A stretch of DNA of 62,391 nt from Cyanobacteria bacterium SZAS-4 (GCA_018266255.1 JAFEAT010000017.1:81242-143632), one strand, 5' to 3'; counted from the stretch's first letter, positions 16,552 to 26,130 are shown. The notes: generated by a model not told the origin, from the letters alone. Numbers and translations: made by a program.

Positions 16552-19500
16552 CTATGTGGTCGTTGTTATTATCGCAACTGGGAAGCTGTTAAACACATCA
16601 GACACCTTAAGAACATTGTCTGAGTTGTTTAAGATTTGCATGGTGAAACAATCAACCAGATTGCGGCCAGTCAGTTCTGATGGTAGGGAAATCATCGTAT
16701 CGCCCCATACATGTTCGCCTGAACCAGATGACAGTATGTCGAACACGTTTAATTCGTTCAGTTTTGCTGAACCATCGGCTTTCAGTAGAGTTGATACCAA
16801 TCTTGGTACCACGGTGATTGACCAGTTGCCTTCGAATTCCCTAGCAAATGCGATGATGTGTTGATCGGCAGGGCCATTCACGTCGAGCGGGATATAGCGC
16901 CCTTTCGTGTAGATGCTATCGAATTGTTTGCGACAAGCCATAGCGGCTGCGGCAATCAGTAATTTGCAGCTGCCATCTTCGATTTCGTTCAGACAACTCT
17001 TCAAAAAGTCGGCTTGCTTCGAAATTACCTGGTCTGACGCGATAACTCCGATTTGAATGTGCTTGCTGACCCGATTGAGCATGTGCGCGCGTTCACCGAA
17101 ATCTACCGGTCTGCGGTTGTCGGGGTCGACCAGGCTAAAATCAAAGATCTCATTGCCTTGATAAATATCTGGAACGCCTGGAGAGGTGAATTTGAGCGCT
17201 GCTTGTGCGAGGCTGTTGATCAATCCGAGTGGATAGAATGAATTGTGGAATTGCACGAAGTCATCTAAAAACGGATTTGTTTGCGACACAGTCAAAATCT
17301 TTTCGATGAACGAAGTCAAAGCATTTTCGTACTCGGTGTTTTTGTTTACCCAGCTTGTGTGAGATTTTGATTCTCGCGCTGCTTTGAGGATGTACTCGAT
17401 TACCCTGGTTTTAAACGGTTCCACCCAATCAGTGCCTGAAATACCAGTTGGGCATGCACCGACCAATGTCTGATAGATCAAATATTCGTCGTTCGCATCT
17501 GGAAGTTGCTCTTCGTCGACAATCATTTTGCGACTGCGATTCATGCGCGCCCACTGCGTCGTTTTCTGCTCCCACAATTTTGGCAATTCTGAAAGCACTG
17601 CAAGACGAGCGCGAACATCTTCAGAACGCTTGGTGTCATGAGTTGATGAAGCCAGCATCTCGTAAGGGCGACGCACTTGTCGTTGCTGATTTTGATGGTG
17701 GAAGCTTGCTACAGTTATGCCGAAGCGATCGGGCTCTCCGCCGACCTCGTTGAGACAAACAAAGCGATTGAAGCGGTAGAAGAGAGTATCCTCAACACTC
17801 TTCGCCATTACCGGTCCGGTAAATTGCTGGAACTTCATGGCGATTGTTTGAATCGAATGTAAAAATTGCAGTGCTGGTTCGTCGTTTTCCGCAGGCACCT
17901 CGGCTGCTTCAAGGCAGAGCACATTGCGAACGAAGTCATAGACTTCGGGCGTGACAGCAGAACCAAATCGTTTAGCTAAACGTACCGCCCAATCGATGTA
18001 TTGCCTGGCTGTTTTATCAACTTTCTTAGGTGTCACATAAGTTCTGTACACAGGAAAGTTGGTCACTATGTGTCGTAGCGCTTTGCGCAAGGAGTTTTGT
18101 GTAAAGTCTCTATATTCCCAACTAATTTCAGCGATTTGACTGAGTCTGTGAGCTAGCACGTGCAATTCGCTGGCCAGCACTGTATCTAGTATCAAGCCTT
18201 TACATTCTCTTTTTGCGCCTTCGTAGTCGACTACGCGTCCGATAAAAGCTTCGTAAGTCGATTCCAGGGCGTGCTCGTTTTCTGTTGACACGAATACATT
18301 GAGTAGACTGTTGAGGAATTCGTATCCTACCGTTCCATGAACAGCCCAATCGTCTTCGAGGTGCTCGAACGGAGCCAGAATCTTTTCGACCACGATATAG
18401 ATCGGTAAAGTCTCTTTGCCAAGCCCCAAATCAGTTTCGGCAGGTGATGCAATTTTGAGACGCTCAGCCGCTTTCGACTGAAGCTGCACGAAGTAAGTTG
18501 CCGGATCAAACAGTCCATCTGGATGATCGATTCTCAAGCCGTCCAGTTTGCCTTCACCGATCAAGTTGAAAACCAGATCGTGCATCTCGCTGAATACACG
18601 CGGATCCTCCGTGCGTACTGCAGCGAGTTCGTTGATGTCGAAAAATCTTCTGTAGTTGATTTCGTCTGAGGCAACTCGCCAGAAAACCAGCCTGTATGCC
18701 TGTGCTTCAAGCAGCTTGTGCATGCGCTCGAAAGATTGTTTATCGTCCGGACGAACTTCAAATTCAGTCAGATTTTGTTGAATGAAGTTTGTTATTTCAG
18801 GATTTTGTTTGCAGAGGTTAGACAGACGATTTAACTGAACTTGCTTTTCGCGAACACGTCCGCTGAATTGTTGAGACTCTGTGTGAGAGGGCAAGGCAGC
18901 GAGGGCAGTGACTATGCTTTCGTATTCCATTACGTCGAGGTTGTTTTTGCCGAGCCGCTCTTTCAACACATCCAGGCGGTTGCCGAGCACCTGAGGATAA
19001 GTAGCCGGGTTGACTGGAAATTCGTTATCGTAATATCTGATGGCAAGCGAACCTGTGGTCGGTGTAAATTGCAGTTTGAAATGTCCACCTTTCAAGATGG
19101 CACCGTAAGATTCGCCAAGCACGGGCAATGTAACTTTGCCGTAAAGTTCTGGTTTGACTGGGGTCCAGTCGATGTCGAAATAATCTACATATATTGACGC
19201 TGGGCCATTTTCTAGAACGTCCATCCACCAGTGATTGACTTTGCCAATACCCATGTGGTTGGGCACAATATCCAGTATCAGTCCCATCCCGTGTTCGTGC
19301 AGCTTGGCGACAAGCTTCTCGAGTTCGTCCGGCGTTCCAATTTCAGGATTGATTTGCTTATGGTCGATGATGTCGTAGCCATGCATGCTGCCAGGACGCG
19401 CTTTCAGAAATGGTGACGCGTAGCAGTGGCTTATGCCAAGTTTGGCGAGGTAGGGAACCAGCTTGGCTGCATCTTTAAAAGTGAACTCTTTGTTGAACTG

Positions 19501-20658
19501 AAATCTGTAGGTCGAGCCAGGCAATTGCCTAGTGGCTTTCGAGTCATCAGCGATCGAATTTTGTTCGGCGGTCCTTGGTCTTGATTTGTTTAAATCGCGC
19601 AAGAGCTTTTCCAAATTTGGCTCGTCTTGCAGGTTTTCTACATCTTGATTCAATTTGGCGCGCCAATCAAGCGGAATCGGCTCGCTTGTATCGTGTAGGA
19701 AATTGATCAACGGCAGAAGCAACAATTTCGCTCTATCTGCTCTGAGCGATTTTAGATTGTCGTGATCCGTAACTATGTGCACTTCATCAGTATCTTCCTC
19801 GGAATCATCAGCCATCGGTGTGCTGATTTCATCTGATGTGGAAGTGACTGTGGCGCTCCCAGACTGATTAGTCCAGGAGTCCGGACCGGCGGCGTCGAGC
19901 CGGTTTGGCTGCTCAATGACGAGAGTAGAGAAGTTTTGTTTGTCCAGGCAAAAATCGATTACCGAATTCAATTGTAAATCAGCGTTCCATTGTACATACT
20001 CAAAGAATTCGATTCGTTCCAAATTTGATTGGGCAAATTCAACGGTACCGTCCGTGGTTAATCCGGAATACGCAGCAGTCCAGTTTTTCCATCCCGGCGC
20101 CTTAACGGCACCGCCTTGCTCGAGCTTCTCTTTTAAAGCTTCGAACAATGCAAACTCGCGCAGAGATTGCCCCATGCGTTTTTGGAAAGCTCTGAATTCG
20201 ATCGCTCGCTCTGTGTTCGTGCCTAAATGAACTTCGCGGAAATGCTGATAACAAAGTTGTAGGACAGATAATTTAGTCGAAAGCACAGCACTGAAGTTGA
20301 CGAGCAATTCAGCTCTCAGGCTAGCCAGTGTGGCTTGAAATGCGGGAGCCAACACGTGGCGGTGGATCTCATCCGATTCAATGTAATCTGGAACCAACTC
20401 AACATCTATGTATGCAGGGTTTATAAACGAGCGGGAAGCAAACAAGACTGCGTTCCAATCGTCGGTCGAACAAATAGGTTGAATTGGTTCGATGGAGATA
20501 ACGTGCGCTTGTTTGTTGTTAGCGTAGTTGGCGATGTTTTTCAAATCAGTAAAATCACCGATACCCCAGTTGCGTTTGGAGCGGATTGATGCGGCGCGCA
20601 CGTGCAATCCCCATTGCTTCTGTTTCGTTGATGGACGAGCTGTGACTGTGCTTCTCAA
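16552..20658 (-). CDS. treY: Maltooligosyltrehalose synthase with truncated GH77 (MalQ-like) N-terminal domain
   Basis: Protein of 1368 residues. TreY converts the reducing end of maltodextrins to a trehalosyl group. The GH13_26 part runs from about 377 (PGSTYRFQFNKEFTF) to the end. It has nucleophile D711 (LRIDHPDGLFDP), acid/base E758 (IVVEKILAPFE) and D1008 (STHDTKRSEDVRARL), plus the terminal GVPDIYQGNE signature. Residues 1-250 instead resemble the start of the amylomaltase MalQ barrel: WGLHVRAASIRSKRNWGIGD, NPAYIDVE and FFEYVQWNADLQL. The GH77 match stops before the region that holds the MalQ nucleophile and acid/base. An acidic Ser/Thr-rich linker (about 265-300) joins the halves. Full MalQ-TreY fusions are known, so this looks like a decayed or repurposed one. 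It begins 9 bases after treZ. Confidence 0.93.
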   Translation of the reverse strand: MRSTVTARPSTKQKQWGLHVRAASIRSKRNWGIGDFTDLKNIANYANNKQAHVISIEPIQPICSTDDWNAVLFASRSFINPAYIDVELVPDYIESDEIHRHVLAPAFQATLASLRAELLVNFSAVLSTKLSVLQLCYQHFREVHLGTNTERAIEFRAFQKRMGQSLREFALFEALKEKLEQGGAVKAPGWKNWTAAYSGLTTDGTVEFAQSNLERIEFFEYVQWNADLQLNSVIDFCLDKQNFSTLVIEQPNRLDAAGPDSWTNQSGSATVTSTSDEISTPMADDSEEDTDEVHIVTDHDNLKSLRADRAKLLLLPLINFLHDTSEPIPLDWRAKLNQDVENLQDEPNLEKLLRDLNKSRPRTAEQNSIADDSKATRQLPGSTYRFQFNKEFTFKDAAKLVPYLAKLGISHCYASPFLKARPGSMHGYDIIDHKQINPEIGTPDELEKLVAKLHEHGMGLILDIVPNHMGIGKVNHWWMDVLENGPASIYVDYFDIDWTPVKPELYGKVTLPVLGESYGAILKGGHFKLQFTPTTGSLAIRYYDNEFPVNPATYPQVLGNRLDVLKERLGKNNLDVMEYESIVTALAALPSHTESQQFSGRVREKQVQLNRLSNLCKQNPEITNFIQQNLTEFEVRPDDKQSFERMHKLLEAQAYRLVFWRVASDEINYRRFFDINELAAVRTEDPRVFSEMHDLVFNLIGEGKLDGLRIDHPDGLFDPATYFVQLQSKAAERLKIASPAETDLGLGKETLPIYIVVEKILAPFEHLEDDWAVHGTVGYEFLNSLLNVFVSTENEHALESTYEAFIGRVVDYEGAKRECKGLILDTVLASELHVLAHRLSQIAEISWEYRDFTQNSLRKALRHIVTNFPVYRTYVTPKKVDKTARQYIDWAVRLAKRFGSAVTPEVYDFVRNVLCLEAAEVPAENDEPALQFLHSIQTIAMKFQQFTGPVMAKSVEDTLFYRFNRFVCLNEVGGEPDRFGITVASFHHQNQQRQVRRPYEMLASSTHDTKRSEDVRARLAVLSELPKLWEQKTTQWARMNRSRKMIVDEEQLPDANDEYLIYQTLVGACPTGISGTDWVEPFKTRVIEYILKAARESKSHTSWVNKNTEYENALTSFIEKILTVSQTNPFLDDFVQFHNSFYPLGLINSLAQAALKFTSPGVPDIYQGNEIFDFSLVDPDNRRPVDFGERAHMLNRVSKHIQIGVIASDQVISKQADFLKSCLNEIEDGSCKLLIAAAAMACRKQFDSIYTKGRYIPLDVNGPADQHIIAFAREFEGNWSITVVPRLVSTLLKADGSAKLNELNVFDILSSGSGEHVWGDTMISLPSELTGRNLVDCFTMQILNNSDNVLKVSDVFNSFPVAIITTTT

Positions 20659-20667
20659 TTGGACTCC

Positions 20668-22569
20668 TTATTTCTCGATCAACCAGAGCACCGAATATGG
20701 TGGCATATTGTTCGGGTTGACTGCCTTCGCATCAATCTTGTGGGTGTAGAGGATGTTTAGATTTCCCATTTCTATCTGTTCTGAAAGTTTCTGTTCACTG
20801 TTTGTCAGGTTTTGTGTGCTGTCCGACAGATTTAAAGCAACGGCGAGAACTGGCTTTTCAGCAGCACTCCATATAACCGTCAAGATCTCGCCTTCTACCA
20901 GCGCTTTTCCTGACGTGATTTTGTCCATCACTGTAACTACTGTTTCTTCGCGCAACTTAAGCAACGATTGGATCAGCTGATAGTGCTGGCGATGAATCGG
21001 CAGGTTTAAATCAGACCACACAAGTTTCGACTGCTGGAAAGTTTTGGGAGTGCATGGGTCTGGAATTTTGTGGCGAGTCTCTGGATTCGAGAATTCGGGG
21101 AATTTGGCAAATTCGTTTCTGCGGCCTTCTGTAACAAGGGGAGCCAATTCAGGACCTAAATCGCAGAAGTACATGAACGGTGTCTTCGCTGCCCATTCTT
21201 CTCCCATAAAAAGTAGAGGGATGCTAGGCGCAAGAAGTTGAACTACGGTGAGTGCTGTCAAAATATTATCGTTAGAAATAGATGCAATTCGATCGCCGAA
21301 GGCACGGTTTCCAACTTGGTCGTGATTCTGGATGAAGGATACAAATGCATTAGGCGGCAGGTGATTGCTCTTTTCGCCTCTGAGCTCTCCATGCCGAAGT
21401 TCGGATGGATCGTTTTGATAGATAAATCCTTCAGACAGGGCTCGCCCTAAAAGCGCGAGGGTATTTTCGCCACCTGTGTTTTGTACGTAATCCGCATAGT
21501 AGCCACCGGATTCGCCCGTAGCTAACACGTGATAAGCGTGGTGGATGTCGTCATTCCACTGTGCTGCGTAGAGCTCAGGTTGCTTTGAATCGTCGCGTCC
21601 TAGAAACTTCGCAATGTTGTCTTCGTTTTCGAGGACGAGGTGTCTAACTCTGTTTCGACCCGGTCCATCTGCTACTCTTTTAGCTAATTCATCGAGAACA
21701 TGAGTGTCAGAGTCGTCTTTAATTGCGTGCACCGCGTCGAGACGTAGTCCGTCAATGTTGAATTCTTCGAGCCAGTAGAGGGCGTTTTCGATGAAGAACT
21801 CTCGCACTTCATCGCGCCCCTCGAAATTGAGAGCAGCTCCCCACGGAGTCTTATGTTTGTCGGTAAAAAATTCTTTGGCGTATGCGTGCAGGTAGTTCCC
21901 CTCCGGTCCAAAGTGGTTGTAGACTACGTCGAGAAACACTTGGATGCCCTTGTGGTGCGCTTCTTGGACGAGACGCTTCAAATCATCCGGCGTTCCATAT
22001 TCACTTTCAGGAGCGTATGGCAAAACTCCGTCATAGCCCCAACCAAATTTTCCAGGGAAGTCAGCCACTGGCATCAGCTCAATTGCAGTGATTCCCAGGT
22101 CTTTTAAATAGTCCAGCTTACTTACCACGCCAGCAAAAGTGCCTTCGGGTGTGAATGTGCCTACATGTAGCTCATAGAGGATGGTTTGGGACCAGGGCAA
22201 CCCTTTCCAGTCAGTGTCAGTCCATTCAAAGGCTGTAGGGTCGACGACTTCGCTAAATCCGTGGACATCATCGGGCTGATAGCGAGAACCTGGATCTGGC
22301 ACGGGAAGTTCATCATCGGTGACAAATTTGTACTTCATGCCTGGCTTGCCTTTGCCGGTGCCTACGAACCAGCCGTCTCCTTGAGCCTCTAAGGCAATGC
22401 TGGACTCATAATCACCATATGAAAGCGTGACTTGTACGGATTTGCAGCTAGGCGCCCAAAGTCTGAATTCGACTCTGCCGTTCTCTTTCAAAAGCGTGCC
22501 AAAACGCATGCTGTGTGAGCGTTTCACTGTGGCTGTTCTGGTTGAGACGGGCTGAGTTTGTTGTGACAT
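20668..22569 (-). CDS. treZ: TreZ, malto-oligosyltrehalose trehalohydrolase
   Basis: GH13_10 enzyme of 633 residues that releases trehalose from maltooligosyltrehalose. The N-terminal CBM48-like domain (about 20-115) has the typical DPGSRYQPDDVHGFSEVVDP stretch. Barrel residues are nucleophile D278 (LRLDAVHAI), acid/base E314 (LVLENEDN) and D417 (IQNHDQVGNR). The C-terminal beta-domain contains ILTVIWSAAEKPVLAVALNLS. First gene of the - strand treZ-treY-glgX operon. With the + strand GlgE operon it completes glycogen-to-trehalose and back. Confidence 0.95.
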   Translation of the reverse strand: MSQQTQPVSTRTATVKRSHSMRFGTLLKENGRVEFRLWAPSCKSVQVTLSYGDYESSIALEAQGDGWFVGTGKGKPGMKYKFVTDDELPVPDPGSRYQPDDVHGFSEVVDPTAFEWTDTDWKGLPWSQTILYELHVGTFTPEGTFAGVVSKLDYLKDLGITAIELMPVADFPGKFGWGYDGVLPYAPESEYGTPDDLKRLVQEAHHKGIQVFLDVVYNHFGPEGNYLHAYAKEFFTDKHKTPWGAALNFEGRDEVREFFIENALYWLEEFNIDGLRLDAVHAIKDDSDTHVLDELAKRVADGPGRNRVRHLVLENEDNIAKFLGRDDSKQPELYAAQWNDDIHHAYHVLATGESGGYYADYVQNTGGENTLALLGRALSEGFIYQNDPSELRHGELRGEKSNHLPPNAFVSFIQNHDQVGNRAFGDRIASISNDNILTALTVVQLLAPSIPLLFMGEEWAAKTPFMYFCDLGPELAPLVTEGRRNEFAKFPEFSNPETRHKIPDPCTPKTFQQSKLVWSDLNLPIHRQHYQLIQSLLKLREETVVTVMDKITSGKALVEGEILTVIWSAAEKPVLAVALNLSDSTQNLTNSEQKLSEQIEMGNLNILYTHKIDAKAVNPNNMPPYSVLWLIEK

Positions 22570-22692
22570 TTAGAGTTTGGTTCCACCGACGGTTTGTAGA
22601 TGTAAAAAGATATCAGATCTGCCTCTAAAGCCAATATTATTTGAGCCCTTTGCAAACCTTTGGTAACTCAAAGTAGACATTTTTTGAGTGGA

Positions 22693-22698
22693 GTATAA
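22693..22698 (+). promoter_or_regulatory. Consensus -10 box before a small membrane protein
   Basis: A perfect TATAAT lies 18 bases before the ATG at 22716. A -35 at the right distance is poor (TAGACA at 14 bases). If used, transcription would begin around 22705, leaving GGAG as the ribosome-binding site of the small gene. Confidence 0.4.
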
Positions 22699-22715
22699 TG
22701 TCTACGGAGATTTGT

Positions 22716-22883
22716 ATGGCACCAAAACTTTTTCGAATCACCAGACGCATCATCATTTTTGTGATGATCTGTTGGCTTGGTAATATGTTGTGGAAGAATC
22801 ACACGACACCTCACTACGAGACGCCAGCTGCGCCGCCGAAGACCGGGGTTTCGAATGCTGAAACTTCGATTGAGCCTAAGTAG
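22716..22883 (+). CDS. Small single-pass membrane protein
   Basis: A reading frame of 55 residues starting at an ATG preceded by GGAG with 6-base spacing. A basic start (MAPKLFRITRR) is followed by one hydrophobic helix (about 12-27) and a polar, Pro-rich tail. An upstream in-frame ATG at 22698 overlaps the TATAAT and is less likely. The last 8 bases overlap the 3' end of the convergent Ku-like gene. No family is recognised. The ribosome-binding site and membrane topology speak for a real gene, but the small size leaves doubt. Confidence 0.5.
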   Translation: MAPKLFRITRRIIIFVMICWLGNMLWKNHTTPHYETPAAPPKTGVSNAETSIEPK

Positions 22884-23463
22884 ACTGAGCCGATTTTTCG
22901 TGCTTAGCTGACCGTTCCACATTCTTTTCGAAGGCTTCGAGCGCTTCTTTCAATGTCTTATTTAAGTGGCTGGCATCTTCGTCGCTGATTTGGTCTGGAG
23001 ATAGAAGGGTGTTCACCATGAGAAAACCGCGCTTCGTTTGAGCTGCACACATCGTCGGTTTATTTCTCAAATGGATGGTGCCAATCCCAATCAATTCTTT
23101 CTCTGCTAACGCATCAATAAGCAACACCAGTGGCTCTGCGGCACCGCTCTCTGGCAACAGCATAAACGATTTGTCGTAACAACCCGAATCGATTTCTTTC
23201 AGCGGCAGAAAGCCATGAATTTGCATTACGTGTTTGGCAGGCAGTGTCAACGATTTCAGATCGCCGAGGTCTTTGAAAAAATGTTGTTGCTGTGTGAACT
23301 GGTGAATTTTGAAATTTCGCTTTTCTCTGTTCTTCTCGCGTATTTCTGCGAAGGTCTCTCTGAGGGAATCAACCTCGCCTTCGGTTTCATCGGAGGGTAA
23401 AAGGAACGATGGAATGTTGACCATTCCGAAAGAGAACATTCCAGTCCAAGCCGATCGTGCCAT
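22876..23463 (-). CDS. Short Ku-like protein
   Basis: Protein of 195 residues. The first 17 residues (MARSAWTGMFSFGMVNIP) match the start of bacterial Ku, which normally reads MARxxWxGxIxFGLVxIP. The middle part follows the Ku core, e.g. CYDKSFMLLPESGAAEPLVL, IGTIHLRNKPTMCAAQ and RGFLMVNTLLSPDQI. Bacterial Ku is a homodimer that rings DNA ends and recruits LigD for end joining. Here the chain is about 60-100 residues shorter than usual. A Lys/Glu tail replaces the usual C-terminal arm, and the segment between about 25 and 65 diverges. Start is ATG with AAGGGAG upstream. It lies 17 bases behind the sensor gene and is probably co-transcribed. No LigD is in the window. Confidence 0.75.
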   Translation of the reverse strand: MARSAWTGMFSFGMVNIPSFLLPSDETEGEVDSLRETFAEIREKNREKRNFKIHQFTQQQHFFKDLGDLKSLTLPAKHVMQIHGFLPLKEIDSGCYDKSFMLLPESGAAEPLVLLIDALAEKELIGIGTIHLRNKPTMCAAQTKRGFLMVNTLLSPDQISDEDASHLNKTLKEALEAFEKNVERSAKHEKSAQST

Positions 23464-23480
23464 TACAAACTCCCTTTTAA

Positions 23481-25979
23481 CTAGACCTTTTTGACTTGCA
23501 GTAGCCTGTTTTCTACGAGAACACCGGCTGCGCGCCAGACTATGTACGAAGGACTATCCTTCATTTCGACAAAGATTTTTGTCAAACTCTTGTTTCCGTC
23601 AGCAAGCTTGATCAAAGTGCGCATGACGGCGAGTTCGTCTTTTGTCACTTCGCGATCTTCCTGCAATCTCAGCCAGCGGTAGGCATTTTCGATACCCGGT
23701 ACTGCACGCACCAGTAGTTCCATATTTGGTATCAAACGCTTGGCTGCGCGAACGTGGTCTTCTGCTAACGCGCCTTCCATCAAGATTCTTTCCAACGAAT
23801 CGCCGATTTCTTGCCCAGCATTGTCGATGGCTGAATTCTGTCGTTGTTGGAAAGTAAATGTACCGGTTTCGAAGGTGACAACAAACTCGATGATTGCGGG
23901 ATTTCCGTTAATCTTGTCGAGCTTCGCTTGCTTCGGCCGCCCCTTTTCCCAGCTGACGAGCAACTGTCTGCCCGTGTCGTCTTGAACGCTGAGTAGCCCA
24001 GTCTTCTGGCTTGTGGCAATGGATTGCAGTAGTCCTGCACAGTCCAATACTCCCAGTTCACCGCTAAACGCTGAACCTCGTTTGGAAGGTTTGAATCCGG
24101 CCGGCACCTTTTGGATATGGCAAATTTGATTTGGCCCCATTTGTTCGTTCAGATAGAGCAGTGCGTTTCTCGACTTCGCCACCATATCATCAGCGGTGAT
24201 ACCATCTTCAGGATAGGTCGAGCATCCGATCGATACGGTCAAGCCCTTTACACCGCCTGCCCACTGGTCTGTGGATTCCACCGCAGCGCGGATTTGCAAC
24301 GCCAGCTCTAGCGCCTGGTTCATGTTGCAATCTTCCAGGATAGCTGCGAATTCGTCGCCCTGGTATCGAATTACGTAGTTGGCTGGATCAATAGATTGCT
24401 CCAGACGATCTTTGATATCGATGTTGTTTCGCAGAATGCGAGCCAATTCTTGCATCCATCGATCTCGAACATCAGAACCGTGATGTTGCAAGCTAGCATC
24501 GAGAAAATCTCCCGAGATCATCAACAAAGAGAACGGTTTGTTTTCGGTGCGAATCGCTCGTTCGATGACGTGCCCCATCAACTCCTGGAAGAACTGGCGA
24601 TTACGTAGACCCGTCAATTGATCTGTCCAATCAGCTTCTTCTGCTTCTTCCAGAATCAGCAATTTATGGAAGAAGTTCGAAATTTGATCTCTGAAACGTT
24701 CGACCGATCTCAATTGATCGGCGTTCATCGATTCTTCGTCTTTCAAGAAAACAACGATAGCGGCTAGATCTGCATCGCGATGCTTGACCGGTAAATACAA
24801 AATTCTTCGCACATCGTTGATCGATGCCAACTCTTCAAAACCGAGTCGGCGAATCAACATCGGACCAATGTCTGCCGATTTTGCATTGGCAAAACTGCCT
24901 CGGGCAATTTCGCGGTGATCGATTTCGCGCAGCAATTGCAGCGACTCCTCATCAAGCCCAAGGGAAGCAAGAATGGTGGGCTGGTAGTCACGATCGAGTT
25001 TAAAGAAAGCAGTCAGTGTCACGATCTCAGGAAAGCGTTCGTGCAATCCTCCTAGAGCTTGCTCAGCAAACATTTTTGTTGATTGAGCAGAACTCAATTC
25101 GTATTCGAATGAGCGCATCAGTGGGCTGCTTTTGCCGCGGCCGCCCACTGCAGGAATAGGGTTCGATGGAGTGTTGGCCGTGCGTGCTTCTGCCCGGCGC
25201 GCCTTCTCCACATCGCGTTCATCGGCCCTGTTACTCTTTGCCGTCAGTTTAGAAACGTCATTCAAAATGGCGAAATCTTTAATCGCCCCAGCAAGCTGAC
25301 AAATTTCTCCCGACGATCCAACTGGTGCACTGAGATGTTTTGCTTTACTCGGCGACGCAGACGCTGCCACGATTGTCTTGGTAAATTGAGCTAAGGGGCG
25401 GCATACGAGCAGTTCGATTATTGCAAGCAAGATAAAAAAGACAAGCACAAGCATAGTCAGAACTATGCCAAATCTTACTGGTGTCAGAAGATTCGAAAGA
25501 AACGCACTCGAGTTGAATGATTCCCATGATTGATCGTAAGGCACACCAATATGAAGAACCTCAGTGCCGTTCATGCGCACTACTGTTTCGTAATAGCGGG
25601 CGTTGTTAACAACAACTTCGCGAGACTCTTCACGATATTGATCCAGATTTGGTGCGAAAGGTCTGGTGCGTGGCAACACTGTGCCACTACCATTGGTGGC
25701 ATAACACCAGGCTAAATCGTGGGTCGAAATTATTTTTAGAGTCTGAAAACTTCCAGCAGTTTGCATCCCCATTTCAGAGGCAATCTCTTGGGCTAAGCCA
25801 GCTGAGAAAAGAGGTACCAGAATCGGACCAACTGCGTTGGCGATGACGAAAGCGATCGGCACTGATAACACAAAGCAAAGCAGCACTCGAATCCACAGGC
25901 GGTTCAAGGCTCCAATTCCGGTAGACATCGGCGCAATCGCGCCTATAGTCTTGTCATCAGCTTTGACGATCGACTTCAT
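23481..25979 (-). CDS. Membrane sensor with GAF-like, GGDEF and DUF4388 domains
   Basis: Signalling protein of 832 residues. A membrane helix (about 29-50), an extracytoplasmic sensor (about 55-165) and a second helix (about 173-200) lead to a HAMP-like segment (about 200-250). A GAF-like region (about 285-450) follows, then GGDEF (about 455-620: DWTDQLTGLRNRQFFQEL) and a C-terminal DUF4388/PatA-N-like domain (about 635-735: GVLDCAGLLQSIATSQKTGL). The cyclase signature is RYQGDEF. The first Gly is replaced by Gln, but Asp-Glu-Phe is intact, so c-di-GMP synthesis remains possible. It starts at ATG and is followed 17 bases later by the Ku-like gene. Confidence 0.85.
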   Translation of the reverse strand: MKSIVKADDKTIGAIAPMSTGIGALNRLWIRVLLCFVLSVPIAFVIANAVGPILVPLFSAGLAQEIASEMGMQTAGSFQTLKIISTHDLAWCYATNGSGTVLPRTRPFAPNLDQYREESREVVVNNARYYETVVRMNGTEVLHIGVPYDQSWESFNSSAFLSNLLTPVRFGIVLTMLVLVFFILLAIIELLVCRPLAQFTKTIVAASASPSKAKHLSAPVGSSGEICQLAGAIKDFAILNDVSKLTAKSNRADERDVEKARRAEARTANTPSNPIPAVGGRGKSSPLMRSFEYELSSAQSTKMFAEQALGGLHERFPEIVTLTAFFKLDRDYQPTILASLGLDEESLQLLREIDHREIARGSFANAKSADIGPMLIRRLGFEELASINDVRRILYLPVKHRDADLAAIVVFLKDEESMNADQLRSVERFRDQISNFFHKLLILEEAEEADWTDQLTGLRNRQFFQELMGHVIERAIRTENKPFSLLMISGDFLDASLQHHGSDVRDRWMQELARILRNNIDIKDRLEQSIDPANYVIRYQGDEFAAILEDCNMNQALELALQIRAAVESTDQWAGGVKGLTVSIGCSTYPEDGITADDMVAKSRNALLYLNEQMGPNQICHIQKVPAGFKPSKRGSAFSGELGVLDCAGLLQSIATSQKTGLLSVQDDTGRQLLVSWEKGRPKQAKLDKINGNPAIIEFVVTFETGTFTFQQRQNSAIDNAGQEIGDSLERILMEGALAEDHVRAAKRLIPNMELLVRAVPGIENAYRWLRLQEDREVTKDELAVMRTLIKLADGNKSLTKIFVEMKDSPSYIVWRAAGVLVENRLLQVKKV

Positions 25980-26046
25980 ACCAACTTTGTTAGGTCTACC
26001 TAGTAATGATAGCTAGGTCAGCGACGAGATGAAAGTCTTAAGACGA

Positions 26047-26095
26047 TATACTCGGGCATATTAACTCAGGAACATGCCCGAGACGCGGGCGTCTC
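26047..26095 (+). promoter_or_regulatory. Leader with two mutually exclusive hairpins
   Basis: Behind a -10-like TATACT (26047-26052), CTCGGGCAT (26051-26059) pairs perfectly with ATGCCCGAG (26074-26082). GAGACG (26080-26085) pairs with CGTCTC (26090-26095) across a CGGG loop. The two stems share GAG (26080-26082), so they cannot form completely at once. They lie 36 bases before the chosen start of the SRPBCC gene. The palindrome GTCTTAAGAC (26035-26044) sits just upstream. The stems are seen in the sequence; a switching role is inference. Confidence 0.45.
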
Positions 26096-26130
26096 TTGAA
26101 AAAGGCGATCTCGAGTGTGTGAGGGTTTAT

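Noticed and set aside
22876..22883. Overlap of the small membrane protein with the Ku-like gene as evidence against one of them
   Set aside because: An 8-base convergent overlap is common and compatible with both genes.
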